DNA of 64,000 bases from DASPNH01 sp035626675 (GTDB lineage Bacteria; Desulfobacterota; Binatia; UBA1149; CAITLU01), in NCBI GenBank assembly GCA_035626675.1, contig DASPNH010000006.1:19038-83037 (forward strand), written 5' to 3'. How positions within the stretch are numbered: position 1 is the stretch's first letter; each line of letters begins with the position of its first letter. Below, piece by piece: positions 1 to 7,530 of the stretch. The notes beneath the pieces are model-generated. The model was not told the origin of the DNA and did not search any database. It was given only the letters and a program-made list of their open reading frames with translations. A program made the position numbers and the translations under genes.

Positions 1-653
1 TTGGCGCGTGCTCGCCCGAGACGCTGGTGCACCTGGATGCGGCGCAGGCGGCCGGCCGCGTGATGCTGCGGCTGCGCGACGGCGTCGACTCGATCGCGAT
101 GTCGGGACACAAGTTCGGCTCGCCTCCGGGCATCGGGGCACTGATGCTTTCCTCGCGGATGCGGGCGATCCTCAAGCCGCTGCTGACCGGCGGGCCGCAG
201 GAGTGGGGACTGCGCGCCGGCACGCCCAACGTCGTCGGCGCGGCGGCGATGGGCGCAGCCGCCGACGCATCGCTCGATGGCATGGAGCAGGAGCAGGCAC
301 GTCTTGGCGAGCTTCGCGAAGATCTGTGGGTGCGTCTGCACGAGCAGGAGCCGGACCTCCTGCGCATCACTCCTGCCGACGGCCTTGCCAACACGCTGAC
401 CATCGCCGCTGCCTCGGCCAACGCCGATTCGTTGATCGCGGCGATGGACCTGGCGGGCTTCTGCATATCGTCGGGGTCGGCGTGCGCGGCCGGATCGCCC
501 GAGCCCTCGCACGTCATGCGTGCGCTCGGAATCGAGCCGCGTTACTACGGCGGCGTGCTGCGCATCAGCATGGGCTGGTCGACGACCCGCCAGGATTGCC
601 AGGCGCTGGCCGCAGCACTGCTGGCAACGGTTCGCAAGGCGGCGGCGGCATGA
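1..653 (+). CDS. cysteine desulfurase (NifS/IscS family), 5' end cut by window
   Basis: This is the C-terminal half of a PLP-dependent cysteine desulfurase, which takes sulfur from cysteine and passes it as persulfide to acceptors. Visible family marks are HLDAAQAAGR, the PLP lysine in SGHKFGSP, LLTGGPQEWGLRAGTPNV, and the catalytic cysteine in SSGSACAAGSPEPSHVM. The reading frame is open from base 3, so the true start lies upstream of the window. The stop TGA overlaps the ATG of mnmA (ATGA, base 650), indicating translational coupling. MnmA needs exactly this kind of sulfur donor for 2-thiouridine, so a dedicated tRNA-thiolation role is likely, though iron-sulfur cluster supply cannot be excluded. 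Confidence 0.93.
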   Translation, partial: GACSPETLVHLDAAQAAGRVMLRLRDGVDSIAMSGHKFGSPPGIGALMLSSRMRAILKPLLTGGPQEWGLRAGTPNVVGAAAMGAAADASLDGMEQEQARLGELREDLWVRLHEQEPDLLRITPADGLANTLTIAAASANADSLIAAMDLAGFCISSGSACAAGSPEPSHVMRALGIEPRYYGGVLRISMGWSTTRQDCQALAAALLATVRKAAAA

Positions 654-1867
654 ACACCTCGCCGATCATGCCTCCTGCGGGCACGACCGGCGCGTCTCCC
701 GACGGCACGCGCGGCAGCGCTTCCGATGGCACGCGCATCATGCCTCCTGGCGGCACGCGCATCGTCGTTGCCATGAGCGGCGGCGTGGACAGTTCGGTGG
801 CTGCATCGCTGCTGGTGGAGCAGGGGTACGCGGTCGTGGGCATCTCCCTACGGCTTGCCGAAGAGCGCCCCGGCGGGAGCTCGAGCGGCTGCTGCAGCCT
901 CGAGGACTTCCAGGACGCCGAGCGCGTCGCCGCAGGTCTCGGCATTCCGCACTACGTCTTCGACATGCGCGAACAGTTCCGCGCGTCGGTGATCGATCCG
1001 TTCGTGGCCGAGTATCTGGCAGGCCGCACGCCGAGCCCGTGCATCCTTTGCAACCGCACGATCAAGTTCGGCGCGCTGCGCCGCCGCGCTGCCGAGCTCG
1101 GCGCCGAATGGATCGCTACCGGGCACTACGCGCGCATCCATCAGGAGGCTCACGCGTCCCAGCCCCGCCTCTTGAGCGGACGCGATGCAGCCAAGGATCA
1201 GTCCTACTTCCTGTTCGAGATGGGTCCGCAGGAGCTGGCTCGCACGCTTTTCCCCGTCGGAGACATGACCAAGCAGCAGGTACGCGAGTACGCCGTTGCC
1301 CGCGGCATCGCCACCGCCGACAAGCACGAGAGCCAGGAGATCTGCTTCGTGCCCGACGGTCGCTATGCCGAAGTGGTCGAGAGGATCTCGGGCGTCGCGG
1401 GGCGCCGGGGCGTCATCGCCGACGAGGAAGGCCGCCAGCTCGGCACTCACCCCGGCGTGCATCACTTCACGATCGGGCAGCGTCGCGGGCTCGGCGTCTC
1501 GGCCAGCAAGCCTCTCTACGTCTCGCGCATCGACGCACGCGCCAACACCGTCACGCTCGGCGCGAAGTCCGATTTGCTGCGCGCAGGCCTGGTGGCGCGC
1601 GAGCTGTGCTGGACCGTCGGTGCGCCGCTGCGCGAAGGCGAGCGCGTCCAGGCGCGCATCCGCTATCGACACCGCCCCGTGCCGGCAGTGCTGAGCCGCA
1701 TCGAGGGCGACGAGCTCGAGCTGCGCTTCGAGACCCCGCAGGAGGCCGTGACGCCGGGACAGGCGGTGGTGTTCTATCGCGGCGAGCAGGTGCTCGGCGG
1801 CGGCTGGATCGCGCACTCCATCCCCACCGCCGCGCCGGCAAGGGCGGAGGCGAACACGTGCGCGTAG
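650..1867 (+). CDS. mnmA: tRNA-specific 2-thiouridylase MnmA
   Basis: Cytoplasmic enzyme that adenylates U34 of Lys/Glu/Gln tRNAs and replaces O2 with sulfur. The PP-loop SGGVDSS sits at residues 43-49. The two catalytic cysteines lie in PCILCNRTIKFG and SQEICFVPDG, and GHYARI and FTIGQRRGLGV are also typical. From ATG 650 the protein is 405 aa, longer than the usual ~360-370, because of a Pro/Gly/Ser/Thr-rich extension of about 36 residues. That extension holds a 72-base direct duplication (665 and 737) that copies a possible start codon, so ATG 668 or ATG 740 are alternatives; ATG 740 gives the normal family length. It overlaps the upstream desulfurase by four bases and mtaB downstream by ten. 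Function is certain, start uncertain. Confidence 0.96.
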   Translation: MNTSPIMPPAGTTGASPDGTRGSASDGTRIMPPGGTRIVVAMSGGVDSSVAASLLVEQGYAVVGISLRLAEERPGGSSSGCCSLEDFQDAERVAAGLGIPHYVFDMREQFRASVIDPFVAEYLAGRTPSPCILCNRTIKFGALRRRAAELGAEWIATGHYARIHQEAHASQPRLLSGRDAAKDQSYFLFEMGPQELARTLFPVGDMTKQQVREYAVARGIATADKHESQEICFVPDGRYAEVVERISGVAGRRGVIADEEGRQLGTHPGVHHFTIGQRRGLGVSASKPLYVSRIDARANTVTLGAKSDLLRAGLVARELCWTVGAPLREGERVQARIRYRHRPVPAVLSRIEGDELELRFETPQEAVTPGQAVVFYRGEQVLGGGWIAHSIPTAAPARAEANTCA

Positions 1868-3153
1868 CGATCGCGACCCTTGGCTGCAAGGTCAACCAGT
1901 ACGACACGGCGGTGTTCGAGAAGCTCGTCGGCGAGCGTGGCTGGTCGCAGGTCGAGTTCGGCGATCATGCCGACGCCTACGTCGTCAACTCGTGCACCGT
2001 CACCGATCGTGCCGACGCCGATTCGCGCCGCCTTGCGCGCCGCGCCCGCCGAACCAATCCGGATGCGCGCGTCATCATGACCGGCTGCTACGCGCAGGTC
2101 AGCCCGGCATCGATCGCCGAGCTGGACTACGTCGACTATGTCGTCGGGCTGGGACGGCTGCCCGATCTGCTCTCGGCAGTTGCCGGCGAGCTCGCCAGCA
2201 AGGTGTCGGTTTCCGATCTTCGCCATGCCAGCGAAGTCGCCACGCTGGGCATCAGCAGTTTCTCGGGCCGCAGCCGGGCGTTCGTGAAAGTGCAGGAGGG
2301 CTGCGACCTGTTCTGCACCTTCTGCATCGTGCCGGTGGCACGCGGCCGGAGCCGCAGCGTCGAAGCGCGCGTGGTGCTCGACGAGATCGAGCGGCTTGCC
2401 GCGCGGGGCTTCCGCGAGGTCGTGCTCACCGGCGTGCACCTCGGCGGCTACGGCGCCGATCTGGACCCGCCGGTCGATCTGGCCTGGCTTCTCGAATGCA
2501 TCGCCGAGCGGCGACCTCCGCTGCGCGTGCGCATCAGCTCGGTGGATCCGCCCGAGCTGACCGATCGCTTCCTGGACGTCGTCTGCGACACCTCGCTGTT
2601 CTGCCCGCACTTTCACGTGCCGCTTCAGTCCTGCGACGACGCCGTGCTGTCGCGCATGAAGCGCCGCTATACGGTCGCCGAAGCGGCCGCGGCGCTCGAT
2701 CGCCTGCGCGCAGGGGTCGGCGACGACGTCTGCATCGGCACCGACCTTCTGACGGGCTTTCCGGGCGAGACGCAGCAAGAGTACGACAACACGGCGGCCT
2801 TCCTGCGCGACGCCGAGCTATCGTACCTGCACGTCTTCCCGTACTCGCAGCGCACCTCGACCTCCGCCGCCAAGCGATGGCAGCCGCTGGCCGACTCGCT
2901 CGTGCACGGCCGCGCGCGCCAGATGCGCGAGCTCGACGCGGAGCTGCGCGCCAGGTACCGGCGCCGCTTCCTCGGCCGCACCGTGCGCGTGCTGTTCGAG
3001 AACCGGCGCCGCAGCGAGGCCGCTGGCCTGGACGGCTATTCGGAGCACTACCTGCCGGTGACCTGCTCGGCCGACGACCGATGGATGAACACGGTCGCCA
3101 GCGTTCGCATCGCCGGCGAAGACGGCGACCGCCTGAGGGGAGAGCTGGCGTGA
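1858..3153 (+). CDS. mtaB: tRNA t6A37 methylthiotransferase (MtaB/MiaB family)
   Basis: Radical SAM methylthiotransferase, predicted to convert t6A37 to ms2t6A37. The N-terminal UPF0004 domain has three cluster cysteines (about C10 in LGCKVNQYD, C46 in VNSCTVTD, C77 in TGCYAQ). The radical SAM CxxxCxxC is at about C149/C153/C156 in CDLFCTFCIVPVARGRSRS. The GVHLGGYG and HFHVPLQSCDDAVLSRMKR segments favour the MtaB subgroup over MiaB or RimO. GTG 1858 overlaps the mnmA stop by ten bases, giving 431 aa, the normal size. It follows mnmA and a cysteine desulfurase, so this is a tRNA sulfur-modification cluster. Subgroup assignment (MtaB against other MiaB-like enzymes) is from motifs only. Confidence 0.92.
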   Translation: MRVAIATLGCKVNQYDTAVFEKLVGERGWSQVEFGDHADAYVVNSCTVTDRADADSRRLARRARRTNPDARVIMTGCYAQVSPASIAELDYVDYVVGLGRLPDLLSAVAGELASKVSVSDLRHASEVATLGISSFSGRSRAFVKVQEGCDLFCTFCIVPVARGRSRSVEARVVLDEIERLAARGFREVVLTGVHLGGYGADLDPPVDLAWLLECIAERRPPLRVRISSVDPPELTDRFLDVVCDTSLFCPHFHVPLQSCDDAVLSRMKRRYTVAEAAAALDRLRAGVGDDVCIGTDLLTGFPGETQQEYDNTAAFLRDAELSYLHVFPYSQRTSTSAAKRWQPLADSLVHGRARQMRELDAELRARYRRRFLGRTVRVLFENRRRSEAAGLDGYSEHYLPVTCSADDRWMNTVASVRIAGEDGDRLRGELA

Positions 3154-3866
3154 GCAAGCACTCGCACCGTCACGAGGAGCCGAGCAATGCGGCCTCTCTC
3201 GAAGAGGCCATCGGCTACACCTTCCAGGACCGCACGCTGCTCGAGCGCGCGCTGATGCACAGCTCGGCGGCAACCGAAGAGGCGGCCGAGAGCAACCAGA
3301 CGCTCGAATTCCTCGGCGACGCCGTGCTCGACCTGGCGACCTCGGAGCTGATCATGCGCCAGCATCCGGGCTGCGCCGAAGGCGAGCTGACGCGCATGCG
3401 CGCCGCCCTGGTCAGCGCACGCGGCCTTTCGCACGTGGCGCGCCAGCTGGATCTGGGACGCTGGGTCCGGCTGGGAAAAGGCGAGGCGCGCAGCGGCGGC
3501 AAGAACAAGGCGCGCATTCTGGCCGACAGCTACGAGGCCGTGGTCGCGGCTGTGTTCCTGGATGGCGGATATCCTGCCGCCCGCGCGGTGGTCGAGCGGA
3601 CCTTCGCCGACCAGATCACCAACGCGGTTCCGTCCGGCACCGACTACAAGACCGAGTTGCAGGAGCTGACCCAGCGCCTGTACCGAACCACTCCCACCTA
3701 CACCGTGCTGTCGGTGTCGGGGCCCGACCACCAGCGCCACTACCAGGTGGCCATCCGCCTGGGCAGCGAGTCGCTGGCGCAGGGCGAGGGCCCCAACCGC
3801 AAATCGGCCGAGCAGATGGCGGCGCAGGCGGCCGTGGCTGCCATCAAGGAAAAGAGCGAAGCTTGA
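3150..3866 (+). CDS. rnc: ribonuclease III
   Basis: Double-strand-specific endoribonuclease for rRNA and mRNA processing. The catalytic signature NQTLEFLGDAVLDL is at residues 49-62, the second acidic motif is in ILADSYEAVVAAVFLDGG, and a C-terminal dsRNA-binding domain runs from about residue 165 (DYKTELQELTQ) to the end (KSAEQMAAQAAVAAIK). GTG 3150 overlaps the mtaB stop as GTGA, so translation is coupled. The 238-aa length is normal. rnc followed by era is a widely conserved arrangement. Confidence 0.97.
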   Translation: MSKHSHRHEEPSNAASLEEAIGYTFQDRTLLERALMHSSAATEEAAESNQTLEFLGDAVLDLATSELIMRQHPGCAEGELTRMRAALVSARGLSHVARQLDLGRWVRLGKGEARSGGKNKARILADSYEAVVAAVFLDGGYPAARAVVERTFADQITNAVPSGTDYKTELQELTQRLYRTTPTYTVLSVSGPDHQRHYQVAIRLGSESLAQGEGPNRKSAEQMAAQAAVAAIKEKSEA

Positions 3867-3919
3867 GATGCGGCGGCGAGCCGGTCGGCTTGCCCGGCAT
3901 CGCCGGCCGAGGAGAGACC

Positions 3920-4816
3920 ATGTCCGATCAAGAGGCGTCAGCGCCGGTTCGTCGCGCCGGCTATGTGGCCATCGCCGGAGCGCCCAACGTCGGCAAGTCC
4001 ACGCTGCTCAATCGCATGCTGGACCGGCCGCTGGCCATCGCCACGCCCAAGCCGCAGACCACGCGCACGCGCCTGCTCGGGGTCGAGACCCGCGGCGACG
4101 TGCAGGTCGTCTTCTGCGACACGCCGGGCCTGCACAAGAGCGAGGGCCTGCTGCACGATCGCATGAACGCACACGCCCGCGCAGGCGTTCGCGAAGCCGA
4201 CCTGGTCTGCTGGGTGATCGACGGCACGCGCGGCATCCGCACCGTCGATCGCGTCGAGGCCGAGAACCTGGATCCGGCGCGCACCATCGTCGTCATCAAC
4301 AAGACCGACATCACGCCCAAGCCGAGGCTGTTGCCGATGATCCAGGAGCTCGCCGCGCTGGTGCCGGGCGCCGAGATCTTTCCGCTCAGCGCCAAGACGG
4401 GCGACGGCGTGGCCAGGCTATTCGATCTGCTGGCGTCGCGGCTGCCGGAATCGGACTTCTTCTTCGAGCCCGACCAGCTCACCGACCAGACCGAGCGCTT
4501 CCTGGTCGGCGAGCTGGTGCGCGAGCAGCTCTTCCTGCAGCTCGAGCGCGAGCTGCCTTATCGCGTGGCCGTGGTCATCGACGTGTTCGAGGACAAGCCG
4601 CGCAACACCTCGATCAGCGCGACGATCTTCACCGATAGCGAGTCCTCCAAGCGCATCATCGTCGGCAAGGGCGGCGCGCGCATCAAGGCCGTCGGGGTGG
4701 CAGCGCGCAAGGCCATCGAGGACCTCCTCGATCGCCCCGTCTTCCTCGAGCTCTTCGTCAAGGTGAAGCCCGGCTGGCAGGACGACCCGAGGTTCCTCGA
4801 AGAGCTCGGGCTGTAG
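3920..4816 (+). CDS. era: GTPase Era
   Basis: GTPase that binds the 3' end of 16S rRNA and acts in 30S assembly. G1 is GAPNVGKS (residues 20-27), G3 DTPGLH, G4 NKTD, and the C-terminal KH domain carries IIVGKGGARIKAVG. ATG 3920 is chosen because GAGGAGAG lies just upstream and the usual Era start aligns; an in-frame ATG at 3863 would add 19 unconserved residues and overlap rnc. Length is 298 aa, as expected. It is the last gene of the run that starts with the desulfurase. Confidence 0.97.
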   Translation: MSDQEASAPVRRAGYVAIAGAPNVGKSTLLNRMLDRPLAIATPKPQTTRTRLLGVETRGDVQVVFCDTPGLHKSEGLLHDRMNAHARAGVREADLVCWVIDGTRGIRTVDRVEAENLDPARTIVVINKTDITPKPRLLPMIQELAALVPGAEIFPLSAKTGDGVARLFDLLASRLPESDFFFEPDQLTDQTERFLVGELVREQLFLQLERELPYRVAVVIDVFEDKPRNTSISATIFTDSESSKRIIVGKGGARIKAVGVAARKAIEDLLDRPVFLELFVKVKPGWQDDPRFLEELGL

Positions 4817-5185
4817 GAAAGGGGTCAGGTACTGAAAACGCGGTTTCTGCTCGCCTCGCGTGCCCAGCGTAACGCCGCAGTGGACGTGCGTGGCCTGTTC
4901 GCGGGCGAGGCCGGGGCGGCCCTTGCGATCGACGCAGTTCTGGCAATTCGCAGGCTTAGCCGCGAGGCTCTCGACCATCGCTTCGCCAGCACCGAGGCGC
5001 CACGGGATGCCGTGATCGATCCGTTCGAGCCCGATGCCACCGCACCCCGCAGATTAAGGGGACTGTCCCCTTAACCTTAAGGGGACTGTCCCCTTAATGG
5101 ACATCGCGTGGTTTCTCGGTCACCACGGCTCGATCATGTTCGCCTGCCTGCCGCCCGGTTCCGCCAGCCAAGTCCGAGTCTCGTC
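4817..5185. other. era-der intergenic region, no gene recognised
   Basis: The 369 bases between era and der hold a solitary arm of the GGGGTCAGGTAC repeat (4824-4835), about 215 bases without a recognisable gene, and the double palindrome at 5053-5098. Short open frames exist on both strands, but none looks like a known family. The stretch between the repeats may be remnant DNA brought in with the repeat; that is a guess. Confidence 0.5.
5053..5098. repeat. paired palindrome AAGGGGACTGTCCCCTT, two copies
   Basis: Two near-identical palindromes (core AAGGGGACTGTCCCCTT flanked by TTA/TAA) stand side by side with a two- to three-base spacer. Each can fold into a hairpin, and the pair can form a larger cruciform. 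The same paired arrangement recurs at 7394-7440. This is typical of dispersed REP-type extragenic palindromes; there is no T-run that would make it a classic terminator. Confidence 0.85.
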
Positions 5186-6775
5186 ATGACCGCCCGCCGT
5201 CTTCGCGTGGCCATCGTCGGGCGGCCCAACGTCGGCAAGTCGACGCTGTTCAACCGCCTGATTCGGAAGCGGCGCGCGATCACCCTGGATACCCCCGGCG
5301 TCACCCGCGATCCGATCAGCGAGCCCGTGACCTGGGACGGCCTGGAGCTGGACCTCGTCGACACCGGCGGCCTCGGCGGCGAGCAGGCCATCGCGCTGGC
5401 CGACCGCGTCCACGAGCACACGGTGCGGGCGATCCACGCCAGCGACCTCCTGGTCGTGCTACTCGATGCCAAGGAAGGCCTCAGCCCGCTCGACCGCGAG
5501 AGCGTCGAGCTGGTCGCGCGAAGCGGCGTCCCGGCTCTCTACATCGCCAACAAGGCCGAAGGCCGCGCCGGCGAAGACACGGCGCTCGAATTCTGCGCGC
5601 TCGGCATCGACCCGCCGCTGACCATCTCGGCCGAGCACGGGCAGGGGATGACCGAGCTGCGCATGGCCATCGTCGAAGAGGCGCAGCGGATCCTGGCCGA
5701 GCGTGGCGCGCGGCTTGCCGATGACAGCGTCTCGGACGAAGAAGCTCGCGACGGCGCCGAGCCTCCGGACGACGACGGCGCCGAAGCCGGCGAGGACGAC
5801 GCAGGCGGCGAGGTATCCGCAGAGGATGGCCGCGCCAACGGCGACGACCAGACCTCCCGTTCCTCCGATCGTCGCAGCGCCACGCGCAAGAAGCGCGACG
5901 GTGCGCGCCAGGAGATCACCGCCGAGCAGGCCGCAGCGAGCGAGGCAGTCGCCGCAGCGAGGCCGATCCGCGTGGCCTTCGTCGGCCGTCCCAACGTCGG
6001 CAAGTCCTCGCTGCTCAACCACGTGGCCGGCAGCGAGCTCTCGCTCGTCGACGACCGTCCGGGCACGACGCGCGACGTCGTCGACATCGAGATCGAGCGG
6101 CGCGGGCGGCGCTACGTGCTGCTGGATACCGCCGGCATGCGCCGGCCCTCGCGCGTGGAAGAAGGCATCGAGCGCATCAGCGTGCGGCGCAGCATCGAGG
6201 CCATCGATCGCGCCGACGTCGTGGCGCTGCTGATCGAGCCCACCGAGGGGCTGACCGACCAGGACGCGCGCATCGCCAACCGCGCATGGAGCGAGGGCAG
6301 GGCGCTGGTGCTGCTGCTGAACAAGATCGATCTGGTCGAGCCGGCGCGCGTCAGCGAGGTGGAACGGCAGATCCGCGGCTCCTACCCCACGCTGGCGCCG
6401 GTTCCTCTGGCGCCGATGTCGGTCAGGCAGGGCCGCGGGATCGACGAGGCATTCCGCCTGATCGATCGTGCGCATCGCGCGCACAACCGGCGCATTGCCA
6501 CCGCCGAGGTCAATCGCGTCATCGGCGAGGCCGTGGCGCGGCGCGAGCCTCCGGTGCTGGGCGCCGGACGCGCCAAGTTCTTCTACGGAACGCAGACCGC
6601 CGTGCGCCCGCCGAGCATCGACATCTTCACCAACCGCGCGCAGGTGCCCGAGGAGTACCAGCGCTTCATCGAGCGCTGCTTCCGCGAAGAGATCGATCTG
6701 ACTGGAACGCCGCTGCGATTGCGGCTGGTGCGCCGCTCCTCGCACGGCAAGCGCGACGAGGACGGCAAGCGCTGA
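5186..6775 (+). CDS. der: ribosome assembly GTPase Der (EngA)
   Basis: Double-GTPase needed for 50S assembly. The first G domain starts with GRPNVGKST (residues 12-20) and has DTPGVTRDP and VDTGG; the second starts at GRPNVGKSS (267-275) with DDRPGTTRD and DTAGMRR; a KH-like C-terminal domain ends near residue 515. ATG 5186 puts G1 at the usual place; the open frame runs further up but has no family resemblance there. Length 529 aa is above the usual ~440-490. The excess is an acidic, Ser/Asp/Glu/Gly-rich linker at about residues 177-259 between the two G domains, ending in a basic patch (RKKRDGARQ). It stands alone with its own upstream region. Confidence 0.96.
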   Translation: MTARRLRVAIVGRPNVGKSTLFNRLIRKRRAITLDTPGVTRDPISEPVTWDGLELDLVDTGGLGGEQAIALADRVHEHTVRAIHASDLLVVLLDAKEGLSPLDRESVELVARSGVPALYIANKAEGRAGEDTALEFCALGIDPPLTISAEHGQGMTELRMAIVEEAQRILAERGARLADDSVSDEEARDGAEPPDDDGAEAGEDDAGGEVSAEDGRANGDDQTSRSSDRRSATRKKRDGARQEITAEQAAASEAVAAARPIRVAFVGRPNVGKSSLLNHVAGSELSLVDDRPGTTRDVVDIEIERRGRRYVLLDTAGMRRPSRVEEGIERISVRRSIEAIDRADVVALLIEPTEGLTDQDARIANRAWSEGRALVLLLNKIDLVEPARVSEVERQIRGSYPTLAPVPLAPMSVRQGRGIDEAFRLIDRAHRAHNRRIATAEVNRVIGEAVARREPPVLGAGRAKFFYGTQTAVRPPSIDIFTNRAQVPEEYQRFIERCFREEIDLTGTPLRLRLVRRSSHGKRDEDGKR

Positions 6776-6786
6776 AGCAGGCAGGA

Positions 6787-6839
6787 GGGGTCAGGCACCG
6801 AACGCGAATCGGAGGATTCACGATTCCGTACCTGACCCC
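6787..6839. repeat. REP-like hairpin, GGGGTCAGG arms
   Basis: Outer arms GGGGTCAGGCAC (6787-6798) and GTACCTGACCCC (6828-6839) are inverted copies. Inside them is a second stem, GAATCG/CGATTC. The same outer arms with a different inner stem occur at 58754-58817, and a lone arm lies at 4824. It sits between the convergent ends of der and the lipoprotein gene, so it could also help end transcription, but the repetition elsewhere marks it as a dispersed element. Confidence 0.8.
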
Positions 6840-6850
6840 GGTTTCGTGGT

Positions 6851-7291
6851 TCAGATGTTGGGATCGGCGTCCACGCGCAGCACCTTGAGGCTGCCCGTAT
6901 AGTCGTTGCGGCTGAACGTGACGCGGCCGACGCCGCGATAGATGTACTCGGTGCGGAAGTTGTCCTGGCCTGCCGCGCCGTAGCCGGGAATCCAGCGTTT
7001 GCCGGTCTCGTAGTTCCGCTGGCTGTCGGGCTGGCCAAGGATGCGCTCGACCTCGGTGTGCGGCATGCCGCGCGTGATTTTCGAGAGCGCCGAGCCCGCC
7101 GGAGCCGTGGTCGCACCTTTCTTGGCGGCCGGCGCCTTGGCAGCCGGCGCTCTTTCGGGCGCAGCCTCGCGCACCTCGCGAGCAGGCGGCGGCGGAGCCT
7201 CGTCGGCTGCCGTACGGCTCTTGGAAGCACAGCCGGCGGCCAGCGCGATGGTGAACATGGTTGCGGTAAGCAGTGGATAGGAGCGGTTCAT
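6851..7291 (-). CDS. lipoprotein with BamE/SmpA-like domain
   Basis: A 146-aa predicted outer-membrane lipoprotein. A signal peptide (MNRSYPLLTATMFTIALAAG) ends at a lipobox-like LAAGC with the lipidated cysteine at residue 21. A Pro/Ala/Lys-rich tether follows to about residue 75. The C-terminal part, with ITRGMPHTEVERILGQPDS and FRTEYIYRG, resembles the SmpA/OmlA/BamE fold (helix-turn-helix then strands). ATG 7291 is preceded by GGAGGT at a good distance; an upstream ATG would place that site inside the gene. BAM-complex membership is not shown, since many unrelated lipoproteins carry this fold. Confidence 0.7.
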   Translation of the reverse strand: MNRSYPLLTATMFTIALAAGCASKSRTAADEAPPPPAREVREAAPERAPAAKAPAAKKGATTAPAGSALSKITRGMPHTEVERILGQPDSQRNYETGKRWIPGYGAAGQDNFRTEYIYRGVGRVTFSRNDYTGSLKVLRVDADPNI

Positions 7292-7393
7292 AGGGACCTC
7301 CATCCCGTCTATCTACACGGGCAGCCGCACAGGAAAAGCCTTGCCGCGCGGCCCCGGCCGCGTCGCGCACACCGACCGCCGCACGCGGAGCAG

Positions 7394-7440
7394 TTTAAGG
7401 GGACAGTCCCCTTAACGTTAAGGGGACTGTCCCCTTAAAC
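7394..7440. repeat. paired palindrome AAGGGGAC(A/T)GTCCCCTT, second site
   Basis: Two palindromes side by side (7394-7415 and 7417-7440), the same family and the same paired layout as 5053-5098. One copy has ACAGT and the other ACTGT at the centre. It lies upstream of the radical SAM gene and just behind the start of the divergent lipoprotein gene. Confidence 0.85.
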
Positions 7441-7530
7441 CCACCGCGCGCTTTGGGACCGCATGACATTCCCGCCACCCATGCGCCGCCGCGAGTGCTG
7501 CCGCACCGATGGCGTGTTATAGACGAGGCG

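Noticed and set aside
4880..5074. Small open frame between era and der
   Set aside because: It runs into the palindromic repeat, has no ribosome-binding site and no recognisable similarity.
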